Of a DNA stretch of 5,276 bases, positions 1 through 5,276 are shown one piece after another; the first letter of the stretch is position 1; each line of letters starts with the position of its first letter. The notes beneath the pieces were generated by a model. The model ran no database searches and was not told the DNA's origin. It saw nothing but the letters and a program-made list of their open reading frames with translations. The stretch lies in NCBI GenBank assembly GCA_021839095.1, contig JAKCBU010000114.1, positions 1-5,276 of the forward strand, given 5' to 3'. The stretch comes from Pseudomonadota bacterium. Lineage in GTDB: Bacteria; Pseudomonadota; Gammaproteobacteria; Acidithiobacillales; Acidithiobacillaceae. Both the position numbers and the translations under genes were made by a program.

Positions 1-124
1 CGTTGAGTTCCGCCAGGGTGAAGAACTGGCGATGGCGTAGCCGGGCCAGGATCCAGCGCTCGGCGATTTGCACGCTGACCTCCGCCAGGGCTTTGTCCCG
101 GGGTTTTCTGACGCGAGCCGGGAT
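1..124 (-). pseudogene. istA: IS21-family transposase (IstA) fragment, internal piece
   Basis: Read on the minus strand from 124 to 2, the frame gives 41 residues beginning IPARVRKPRDKA and continuing through VQIAERWILARLRH to FFTLAELN. This is the strongly conserved stretch of IS21-family IstA transposases just after the DDE integrase core, usually seen as ARPRKPKDKAKVE..ERWILARLRHR.FFSLAELN. The upstream part of IstA, including the HTH and most of the DDE core, is absent: at about 124 the homology stops and the residues become unlike IstA. The rest of the protein would continue leftwards outside the window. It is therefore at least 5'-truncated and very probably inactive. Family assignment comes from recall of the motif, not from a search. 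Confidence 0.75.
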
Positions 125-125
125 G

Positions 126-314
126 ACTTGGAATCCGCCAGCCGTGGTGGCAAAACAGCATAATCCCGTGATCGCCGCCTTCTGCGACAGACTCCTGCTC
201 AATGGCAAACGCCCCATGCAGATGGTGGTCGCGGCGATGCGCAAGCTCCTGCATCTGGCTTTCGGCGTACTCAAATCCGGGAAACCTTTTGACCCCAAAT
301 TTGGGATTGCGTAA
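126..314 (+). pseudogene. IS110-family transposase, C-terminal fragment
   Basis: The plus-strand frame ending at the TAA at 312-314 encodes VVAKQHNPVIAAF, then RLLLNGKRPMQ, AAMRKLLHLAFGVL and SGKPFDP. This matches the C-terminal tail that follows the Transposase_20 domain in IS110-family transposases (typically xxHNPVIxxFYxRL...GKxxxxxxxAxMRKLLxxxxxxLxxxxPFDP). The open frame runs back to position 3, but residues before about position 125-140 are antisense to the IS21 fragment and do not belong to this protein. Only about 60 residues of a roughly 330-400 residue transposase remain. The DEDD catalytic domain and the conserved serine region are missing, so it cannot be active. Confidence 0.75.
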
Positions 315-317
315 TTT

Positions 318-392
318 CGCTCAAGACGGTATCTACAGGACCGGCAGCGGGAAGTTTCGGAAGGAAATCCTCGCTTGAGTCGAACGGTATCT
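318..392. repeat. Short direct and inverted repeats downstream of the IS110 remnant
   Basis: The nonamer ACGGTATCT occurs at 326-334 and again at 384-392. Each copy is preceded by an arm that is the reverse complement of the other: CTCAAG at 320-325 and CTTGAG at 374-379. The arrangement could be the right-end non-coding segment of the truncated IS110 element, since IS110/IS1111 ends carry subterminal repeats, or simply chance. No element boundary can be fixed from this window alone. Confidence 0.25.
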
Positions 393-430
393 CCGAAAAA
401 GCAGAGATTCAACGCCGCTCAGTTACCGCT

Positions 431-1723
431 TCAGCGCGCGAAATGCAAATGTTGGCCGAGCATCCCTGGGGTGATGAGTGTGACGCCGCCTGGCGTACGG
501 TGAAAGCGCCGGGTGTCCTCCTCGGGGTTTTCGCCTACTACCAGGCCAGGCGGGATGAGGGTGCCTTTGCCCACTATCGCCTTGCGCAAGCGCACCCCTT
601 CCCCCATGCCCACGTTGGGCAGGATTACCGAATCCTCCACCAAAGTGGAGCCGTCATCCATGCGCACGTTGGAAAACAGCAGGGAGCGGCGCACCGTCGC
701 GCCGCTAATGATGCAGCCGCCCGAGACGGTGCTGTCGAGGGCGACGCCGCGGCGGCCGTCGTCGTCAAAGATAAACTTGGCCGGCGGGAGTTGCTCCTGA
801 AAGGTCCAGATGGGCCAGCGACCATCGTAGAGGTCGAGGTCTGGCGTCACCTGGACCAGGTCGATGTTGGCCTTCCAGTAGGCGTCCACCGTGCTCACAT
901 CACGCCAGTAACAAAGGTCTCCCTCCGCTCTGTTCACGCAACTATTGCGAAAGCGGTGCGCCATGACGCGGTAGTGCGGCACCATGTAGGGGATGACATC
1001 CTTGCCGAAGTCGTGGCTGGAATCGTGGCTGTCGGCATCGCGGATGAGCTGCGCGCAGAGGAATTCGGTATCGAAGATATAGATGCCCATACTGGCCAAG
1101 GCGCGCCCGGGGTTGCCCGGGCTGGGGGTGGGGTCTTCCGTAAAGGCCGTCACTCGATCTTCGTGGTTGACGGTCATGACGTTAAAAGCCTTGGCCTCTT
1201 CGAGGGGTACATCCACGCACGCCACAGTCATATCGGCTTGATTCTGCACGTGTTCAGCCAGCATTTGGCCGTAGTCCATCTTGTAGATATGGTCGCCGGT
1301 GAGGATCAGCACATAGCGCGGTCTGTGGGCGTGGAGGATGTCAATATTCTGGAATATGGCATCGGCGGTACCTTGATACCAACTGGTATTCATGCGCTGC
1401 TGTGCAGGGAGGAGTTCGATAAATTCGCTGAGTTCGCCGCGCAAAAATCCCCAACCGAGCTGGACGTGACGGATGAGGCTGTGGGCCTTGTACTGGGTGA
1501 GGATGCCGATGCGGCGAATCCCGGAATTGAGACAGTTGGACAGGCAAAAATCAATGATGCGGAACTTGCCGCCAAAGGGTACGGCCGATTTGGCCCGCCA
1601 GTCGGTGAGCGCCCCCAGGCTGCTGCCCCTCTCTCCAGCCAGTATCAATGCCAGAGTATTTTTGGTGAGATTGCTGACGAAGCGGGGTGAATTATCTACT
1701 CCGAGACTACCTTCTTCCGACAT
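431..1723 (-). CDS. glgC: GlgC-like glucose-1-phosphate adenylyltransferase with altered active-site residues
   Basis: GlgC makes ADP-glucose from ATP and glucose-1-phosphate, the first committed step of bacterial glycogen synthesis, in the cytosol as a tetramer. The 430-residue frame is full length for the family (E. coli about 431). It has the N-terminal nucleotidyltransferase domain (to about residue 290: RAKSAVPFGGKFRIIDF, SNCLNSGIRRIG, LLPAQQRM, WYQGTADAI, GDHIYKMDY, SHDFGKD, YWRDV) and a C-terminal left-handed beta-helix (SGGCIISGATV; GENPEEDTRRF near the end). The start is the second ATG, at 1723, because AAGGAG at 1735-1730 lies six bases upstream of it but directly abuts the first ATG (1729). 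Six normally near-invariant positions differ: the GGRG loop is GERG (Glu31), the following Arg is Ser35, KPAV is KSAV (Ser46), FGV is FNV (Asn181), EKP is EDP (Asp197, the position of the glucose-1-phosphate lysine of E. coli) and DVGT is DVST (Ser277). Catalysis is therefore doubtful; it could be a regulatory paralogue or an early pseudogene. It lies downstream of phosphorylase remains on the same strand. Confidence 0.9.
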   Translation of the reverse strand: MSEEGSLGVDNSPRFVSNLTKNTLALILAGERGSSLGALTDWRAKSAVPFGGKFRIIDFCLSNCLNSGIRRIGILTQYKAHSLIRHVQLGWGFLRGELSEFIELLPAQQRMNTSWYQGTADAIFQNIDILHAHRPRYVLILTGDHIYKMDYGQMLAEHVQNQADMTVACVDVPLEEAKAFNVMTVNHEDRVTAFTEDPTPSPGNPGRALASMGIYIFDTEFLCAQLIRDADSHDSSHDFGKDVIPYMVPHYRVMAHRFRNSCVNRAEGDLCYWRDVSTVDAYWKANIDLVQVTPDLDLYDGRWPIWTFQEQLPPAKFIFDDDGRRGVALDSTVSGGCIISGATVRRSLLFSNVRMDDGSTLVEDSVILPNVGMGEGVRLRKAIVGKGTLIPPGLVVGENPEEDTRRFHRTPGGVTLITPGMLGQHLHFAR

Positions 1724-1729
1724 GACCAT

Positions 1730-1735
1730 CTCCTT
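1730..1735 (-). promoter_or_regulatory. Ribosome binding site that decides the glgC start
   Basis: AAGGAG on the minus strand, six bases before the ATG at 1723 and zero bases before the upstream in-frame ATG at 1729. The spacing favours the inner ATG, giving a protein starting MSEEGS. Confidence 0.7.
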
Positions 1736-1897
1736 TTTGGAACCGATGCGACCTTCCCTGTGGTTCCCGTGAATCCATGGCTCCTGCTGGAGGCAGCAAC
1801 GATGATCGGGACTTGGTCTTCGGTGGTTTTCTGAGGTTCTTTTGATAGGTTGTGTATGGCGTTTATTTTCGGTGTAGCCTTAGCAAATTTGTCCACC

Positions 1898-2146
1898 TCA
1901 TGAGATTTCTGCATGTAATGGGGACATTTCCGATGGTGGTAACGCCCAAACATTGATGGGTGATCCCGTGGCATTGAGGGTGCAATGGTGTGCGTAGACC
2001 AGCCCCTGCTTTGCCAGATCGATTATGAGATGGTTGGTACGCAGGCACGGCATGCGGGTGGCATCAGCCACTTCCTTGCAGGTCTTGGGACCGGTACGGA
2101 GGCAGCGCAGGATACGTTCCTTGTCTTTGTGGAGGGCCGCGTGCAT
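1898..2146 (-). CDS. Small winged-helix-like DNA-binding protein, unrecognised family
   Basis: From the ATG at 2146 the frame encodes 82 residues. Residues about 7-50 (KDKERILRCLRTGPKTCKEVADATRM, NHLIIDLAKQGLVYAH) have the spacing of a winged helix-turn-helix: a first helix ending in ILRCL, a TCKEVADAT second helix, a turn, a recognition helix around LRTNHLIIDLAKQ, then a wing starting GLVYAH. This resembles the ArsR/MarR-like fold in general, but I do not recognise the specific family. A putative role is DNA binding or local regulation; that is inference. No good Shine-Dalgarno precedes the ATG. The frame stays open upstream to an ATG at 2236, overlapping the preceding gene, so the true start is uncertain. 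The upstream gene stops 14 bases before this start on the same strand, so translation may be coupled. glgC follows after about 170 bases. Confidence 0.55.
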   Translation of the reverse strand: MHAALHKDKERILRCLRTGPKTCKEVADATRMPCLRTNHLIIDLAKQGLVYAHHCTLNATGSPINVWALPPSEMSPLHAEIS

Positions 2147-2160
2147 AAAGATGATGCTAG

Positions 2161-2532
2161 TTAATGGAGATCGGCTGATGCAACTGCCGGGCTGCATGGT
2201 GGGCTGCGTGGAATAGGGGTTGCACACGCACAACACGATTTCCGAAGCTGCTTACTCATGTTCACATAGCGTTCAATGGCTTGCCGGGAAAGAGTATCTA
2301 CTTCGCCGCAGCGCGCGGCAACCCAGCATCCGGCCTTGTAGGCATTGCCCAGACGTGCACAGAGCGCATCGTAAAGGAATCGGGGAACGTGGAGTTCCAG
2401 ATGAGGTCCAGCGTGCGTGGTGAAATCCAGAACGACATGGTCATGCTGGGGGATGACGGCGGAAGCGGTTCCCGGGAGAACCTCGGGAAGGTTGTGGTCG
2501 TTCTGATGCTTTGCGGAAGGCTGCAGACCCAT
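2161..2532 (-). CDS. Hypothetical protein, 123 residues
   Basis: I do not recognise this protein. The start at 2532 is well supported by AAGGAG at 2543-2538, five bases upstream, and the frame ends with TAA at 2163-2161. The N-terminal 25 residues are polar and His-rich. A more structured stretch follows (about 29-65: HVVLDFTTHAGPHLELHVPR, FLYDALCARLGNAYKAG), suggesting beta strands and then a helix. The C-terminal part after about residue 90 contains a cysteine cluster (CCAC plus one more Cys 10 residues on) among prolines. No signal peptide or membrane segment is visible. It precedes the small winged-helix gene with a 14-base gap, so the two probably form a transcription unit between the phosphorylase remnant and glgC. 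The function is unknown. Confidence 0.6.
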   Translation of the reverse strand: MGLQPSAKHQNDHNLPEVLPGTASAVIPQHDHVVLDFTTHAGPHLELHVPRFLYDALCARLGNAYKAGCWVAARCGEVDTLSRQAIERYVNMSKQLRKSCCACATPIPRSPPCSPAVASADLH

Positions 2533-2537
2533 GGCGA

Positions 2538-2543
2538 CTCCTT
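2538..2543 (-). promoter_or_regulatory. Strong ribosome binding site for the 123-residue gene
   Basis: AAGGAG on the minus strand, five bases before the ATG at 2532. It lies at the edge of an AT-rich stretch (about 2541-2582) that contrasts with the GC-rich surroundings and could contain a promoter. I could not identify convincing -35 and -10 boxes there. Confidence 0.65.
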
Positions 2544-2708
2544 ATTAATTAAATAGTTACAACCTTATGTATTTTATATCCCCAAACGTGCATTCCGGCA
2601 ATACATCCATCCTCCTGGTTTGAGGGGAAATCTTTCGGGTCTGGCATTCCTTATCCAGGAAAATATCCTGAACGCCCCAACCTTCCGCGCCCCATGAGTG
2701 CGCACCCA

Positions 2709-3465
2709 TCACCGGTACCAAAGTATGCTATGACTTTCCAAAGGAACCAAGCAGGCTTCATGCCGCGGCACGATGCGCGGCGTAAAACCTTCTGCAGGAC
2801 GATCGGCGGGAATGTCACACGCATAATAGTAACTGTTGATCCCCCCGCTCAGGGCATTGCCCCGAATCATGGGAACCACCATGGGATCGTTCCCGTCCCC
2901 GCCATTCGCATAGAGTTGTACGGCGATGGAGTCTGCATTCAGGTCATCAAGATATACGGGGATCCCAAAATGATGCACTTCCCCTTCAGACCGTACCGTC
3001 AGTTCGCCAAAATGGAGGCTCTTCCAATGACTGGCAATATCTTTCTGCCATCGACAAATGTCTTCGGGGACAGCGCGATCCTGGCGGGCAGCAAGCAGTT
3101 GGCTGGCGGGCACATAGAGGGTGGTCACATAGTCCTGCAGCATGCGATTGCTGCTGAACTGCGGAGTGAGCCGACCCATGCTTTCGCGTATTTTGGCTAC
3201 CCAGCCGCAGGGGCAGCCGTTGGTGTCGCGTTGATGATAAAATAGCGGAATTACTTCCTCCTCTAAAAGACGGTAAAGCGACTCCGCCTCCTGCCGATCC
3301 CAGTCGGGGTTCGCGTCATGTTCGTTGCGATCGCCCAGTGCCCATCCCAGCTCCGACGCATAGGCCTCGGCCCACCAGCCGTCCAGTTCGGAGAGATTCA
3401 GGCCGCCGTTGACAAGGACTTTCATGCCGCTGGTCCCGCAGGCTGTGCCAGTTCTCCTGGGGTCA
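2709..3465 (-). pseudogene. glgP: Alpha-glucan (glycogen/starch) phosphorylase, C-terminal fragment
   Basis: Glycogen phosphorylase (GT35) releases glucose-1-phosphate from alpha-1,4-glucan with a PLP cofactor. The minus-strand frame retains the PLP-site region, ACGTSGMKVLVNGGLN, in which the Lys of GMK is the residue that forms the Schiff base. It continues through LSELDGWWAEAY and WALGD to the native-looking C-terminus (TPRIVPRHE...ILWYR, stop at 2709). About 250 of roughly 850 residues expected for this phosphorylase type remain, so the N-terminal catalytic half is missing. Homology appears to begin near PRR at about 3465. The residues usually seen as PWEA just before the PLP site read TGTA, so decay or junction scarring starts there. 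Upstream the frame stays open into intron sequence to about 3619, but that part is not phosphorylase. No native start codon exists; an internal ATG at 3425 is just before the Lys. Enzyme activity is not expected. Confidence 0.85.
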
Positions 3466-3479
3466 CACGCTGTTCTTCC

Positions 3480-4257
3480 GTACCGTGCCGTCCGCAAACA
3501 CCTTAGTGCGGTGGGTGAATGAGAACGCCTTCGCCCCCATAGTGCGGGCCCGACCTTGCCCCACCTTTGGCCAACCGGTTCGTCATCGGGGCACCCCCAT
3601 CGACTACAGCCCGGTACTTCTCCTCATGCCCTTCGGATTCCACCTCGCGGTGGACACCCTGCCCTCCGGAGACCTGCGAGGTGATGGCTTCAGATCAGCC
3701 TTGTCCATTTCCGGCTTTCGCCTTCGTGCCCGGTTAGACGTCTCCATACCTTCCACCTCTCTCCGGCCAGCGAGGCATTATCCCCGCTTTCGGATATGGC
3801 GCCCCTCATCCGAGGCCAGAGGGACTTCAACCCTCCGGAACAACGCGCTGCCCAGCACACACTATGGAGGAGTCTGACTTTTCTGGCCCATGCATCATCG
3901 GCTTCGGCTCCTCGCCTTCCCGATGCGGGCCGCCGCCTGATACTGCCAGCGGTGGTCAGACCAGATATCTCCCGGTTCCCAAACAAGGAGCGTACGAACA
4001 TGCCAGGGTCTCAGACCTCGCAGGGCCGGGACAAAGCTTGCGATAGCGCTCCGCACCGTGTTGCCTCCCGCTGTGCTAAAGACGTCAGCACCCTGAAAAA
4101 ACCTTTCGCGGCTCAATGGCTGGCCTATTCGCACCTCTGTCAACGCTTCACGCCGCATCTCACGGTACGCCACGCATGACTCGAGGACAGTGTGATTCGC
4201 TACACCTTCACTGTGTGGGACTTTCACTCTTTACTCCTTGCCGACCTCCCGGCGCAC
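3480..4257 (-). mobile_element. Group II intron, 5' half (domains I to start of IV), 3' end missing
   Basis: Reading the minus strand from 4257, the sequence begins GTGCGCC, fitting the GUGYG 5' end of group II introns. It continues with the structured, non-coding pattern I associate with a widespread bacterial group II intron domain I: AGAGTGAAAGTCC, GAAGGTGTAGCGAATC, GTCCTCGAGTCATGCGTGG, GATGCGGCGTGAAGCG and TTGACAGAGG. About 510 bases precede the ORF start at 3747, the expected size for domains I-III before an ORF in domain IV. No domain V-like hairpin (AGC...GTTC type) is seen, and no reverse transcriptase core is encoded before phosphorylase sequence takes over near 3465-3480. It is therefore a truncated, splicing-incompetent copy. 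The class cannot be settled from sequence inspection. Confidence 0.75.
3604..3747 (-). pseudogene. Start of the group II intron-encoded protein, truncated
   Basis: An ATG at 3747 with a purine-rich leader (GAGAGAGGTGGAAGGT) opens a frame of 47 residues starting METSNRARRRKPEMDKADLK and ending at TAG (3606-3604). It is basic and lies exactly where the intron-encoded reverse transcriptase/maturase ORF normally starts. None of the RT motifs (such as YADD) or the maturase domain is present. After the stop, the remaining intron-like sequence to about 3480 is open in another frame, the one later used by the phosphorylase fragment, which suggests a frameshift or decayed spacer. Assignment rests on position and recall of similar N-termini, not on a database match. 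Confidence 0.5.
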
Positions 4258-4846
4258 TGCGATGCTGTTTTTCAACTCCTTCCCTCTTACGGCCATTATG
4301 ATTGTGATGTTGGCTCTGTTGGATGACATCCTCATCATGACTATTGCGTATGATAATACGCGTGTTGATCCCAAGCCGGTGCGCTGGGATATGCACCGAG
4401 TGATTACCATCGCCGCCACTTTGGGCGGGTTGTCTGTGCTGGAGACTTTTGGTCTTCTTTTGATTGGTAAAGAGATGCTGCATTTGCCCACCCCCATATT
4501 GCAAACCCTTGTTTTTTTACAGCTCGTAGCGGGCGGGCATCTGATGCTCTTCCTGACCCGCACCCGCGGCGTGTTCTGGAAACGACCCTACCCCTCCTGG
4601 CAACTCGCCTCCGCGATTGTCGCCACACAAGTGGTAGCCGTATTGATCTGTGGCTTTGGATTCCTCGTGCCCACCCTACCCTGGATCTTTATCAGTCTGG
4701 TCTGGGTCTACAATACCGTGTGGATGATCGCACTAGACATCATCAAGCTGGGGATTTATCGCGTCGTCGAATTCCGGGCAAGACATCAACATTTTCTGGT
4801 ATCTACGATGAATCAACCGTTGCATCCCTTCTCTACGTCTAAGTGA
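4258..4846 (+). pseudogene. Plasma-membrane-type P-type H+-ATPase, C-terminal fragment
   Basis: P3A-type ATPases pump protons across the membrane using ATP. The fragment encodes about 195 residues covering the last transmembrane helices. They are FFNSFPLTAIMIVMLALLDD with IMTIAYDN (M5/M6 region), ITIAATLGGLSVLETFGLLLI, ILQTLVFLQLVAGGHLMLFL, LASAIVATQVVAVLICGFGF and WIFISLVWVYNTVWMIALDI. The ALLDDILIMTIAYDNTRVDPKP stretch matches the M6 signature (often ALLND...IAYDN). Its second Asp aligns with the M6 proton-site Asp of plant enzymes, and the preceding Asn is Asp here. The phosphorylation DKTGT motif, nucleotide-binding domain and first helices (about 600 residues) are absent, because homology stops exactly at the intron end at 4258. 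An in-frame ATG lies at 4265, but without the rest no pump is possible. The stop at 4846 is 14 bases before the next gene, so they were once co-transcribed. Confidence 0.85.
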
Positions 4847-4847
4847 C

Positions 4848-4853
4848 AAGGAG
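4848..4853 (+). promoter_or_regulatory. Ribosome binding site of the FAD oxidoreductase
   Basis: AAGGAG, seven bases before the ATG at 4861 and one base after the ATPase stop codon. It supports this start and an operon-like link to the ATPase. Confidence 0.8.
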
Positions 4854-4860
4854 TTATCGT

Positions 4861-5276
4861 ATGACTGAAAGCACAACGGATATCCTGATCGTTGGCGGCG
4901 GCCCCGCCGGCATGATGACGGGTATTACCGCCGCCCAGTTCTCGCCGCACAAAAAAGTGCTGGTAATCCGCCCGGAGACGGACGCGGTGATTCCCTGTGG
5001 TATCCCCTACATATTCGGCACCCTGGGCGGCACCGATGAGGATATGGCCGGGCGTGCGCCCCTGCTGGCGGCCGGCGGACAACTTCAGATGGGCACGGTC
5101 CAGAAGATCGACCGCGTCGCCCACACCGCCACCCTGGCCGATGGCGATGTCATTCACTGGGAACGTCTGGTGCTAGCCACCGGTGCCGAGAACTTCATCC
5201 CCCCCATTCCGGGCACCCATCTGGAAGGCGTCTTCAGCATCCACAAAGACTACGATTATCTGGACAGGCTCTTCAG
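4861..5276 (+). CDS. FAD/NAD(P)-dependent single-cysteine oxidoreductase (NADH oxidase / CoA-disulfide reductase type), 3' end outside window
   Basis: The first 138 residues are present. Residues 8-17 (ILIVGGGPAG) form the FAD-binding dinucleotide fold, followed by a helix and VLVIRPE, the second strand. The stretch PCGIPYIFG puts Cys46 where the peroxide reductase/NADH oxidase/CoA-disulfide reductase subgroup of the pyridine nucleotide-disulfide oxidoreductases keeps its single redox-active cysteine (SCGxPY-like). There is no CxxxxC pair typical of glutathione or dihydrolipoamide reductases. Residues 104-110 (VLATGAE) are the conserved ATG motif near the flavin. The exact substrate cannot be told from this part: NADH oxidase, CoA or polysulfide reductase are all possible, and sulfide:quinone reductase is less likely given the cysteine context. 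Its upstream partner, the H+-ATPase, is truncated by the intron, so any promoter beyond 4258 has been lost. Confidence 0.85.
   Translation, partial: MTESTTDILIVGGGPAGMMTGITAAQFSPHKKVLVIRPETDAVIPCGIPYIFGTLGGTDEDMAGRAPLLAAGGQLQMGTVQKIDRVAHTATLADGDVIHWERLVLATGAENFIPPIPGTHLEGVFSIHKDYDYLDRLF

Noticed and set aside
3..125. N-terminal extension of the IS110 frame back to position 3
   Set aside because: This part is antisense to clear IstA motifs and does not resemble an IS110 transposase.
443..1690. A 415-residue open frame on the plus strand
   Set aside because: It is the antisense shadow of glgC. Its translation is unlike any family, while the minus frame has GlgC motifs throughout.
1840..1897. 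AT-rich stretch upstream of glgC considered as a promoter
   Set aside because: The best -35/-10 pair on the minus strand matches only about half of the consensus bases, so there is no supportable promoter call.
2656..2670. Short hairpin CAGGA-AAATA-TCCTG downstream of the phosphorylase stop
   Set aside because: The five-base stem is short and AT-rich inside, and no T-tract follows on the minus strand, so I do not call it a terminator.
2694..3245. A 183-residue open frame on the plus strand
   Set aside because: It lies antisense to the phosphorylase fragment, whose C-terminal motifs are clear, and no ribosome binding site or recognised domain supports the plus frame.
4813..5157. A 114-residue minus-strand open frame
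   Set aside because: It is the shadow of the flavoprotein gene, whose FAD-binding motif and ribosome binding site establish the plus strand.
1..5276. CRISPR arrays, tRNAs, riboswitches
   Set aside because: No regularly spaced repeats, no tRNA-like cloverleaf ending and no recognisable riboswitch core was seen on reading both strands.

Overview
The window looks like a gene-remnant-rich stretch from an acidophilic chemolithoautotroph, most likely Acidithiobacillus or a close relative. That assignment is an inference. It rests on a bacterial P-type H+-ATPase of the proton-efflux family, a glycogen locus and dense IS and intron debris, with moderately high GC. No rRNA or other taxonomic marker is present.

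Layout from left to right. Positions 1-124 (minus) hold an internal piece of an IS21-family IstA transposase. It is fused head-on near 125-140 to the C-terminal end of an IS110-family transposase (to 314, plus). A short gap with small repeats follows. Next comes a minus-strand glycogen block. Read in its own direction it is the C-terminal third of an alpha-glucan phosphorylase (about 3465-2709), two small unrecognised genes (2532-2161 and 2146-1898, the second a winged-helix-like protein), and a full-length GlgC-like ADP-glucose pyrophosphorylase (1723-431). From about 3480 to 4257 lies the 5' half of a group II intron on the minus strand, with the start of its intron-encoded protein but no reverse transcriptase core and no 3' domains. 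Its 5' end at 4257 abuts exactly the point where the plus-strand H+-ATPase C-terminus begins (4258-4846). The ATPase remnant is followed after 14 bases by the start of a single-cysteine FAD/NAD(P) oxidoreductase of the NADH oxidase / CoA-disulfide reductase type, which runs off the window.

My reading is that a group II intron inserted antisense into the H+-ATPase gene. A later deletion or rearrangement then joined the middle of the intron to the middle of the phosphorylase gene, removing the ATPase N-terminus, the intron 3' half and the phosphorylase N-terminus. At least three mobile-element families left pieces within about 5 kb.

The most interesting intact gene is the GlgC-like protein. 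It keeps the family fold and length but has replacements at six normally near-invariant positions, including the lysine that binds glucose-1-phosphate. It may be a non-catalytic subunit or a decaying copy. The two small genes between the phosphorylase and glgC are also unexplained. I did not find convincing evidence for an entirely new multi-gene system.
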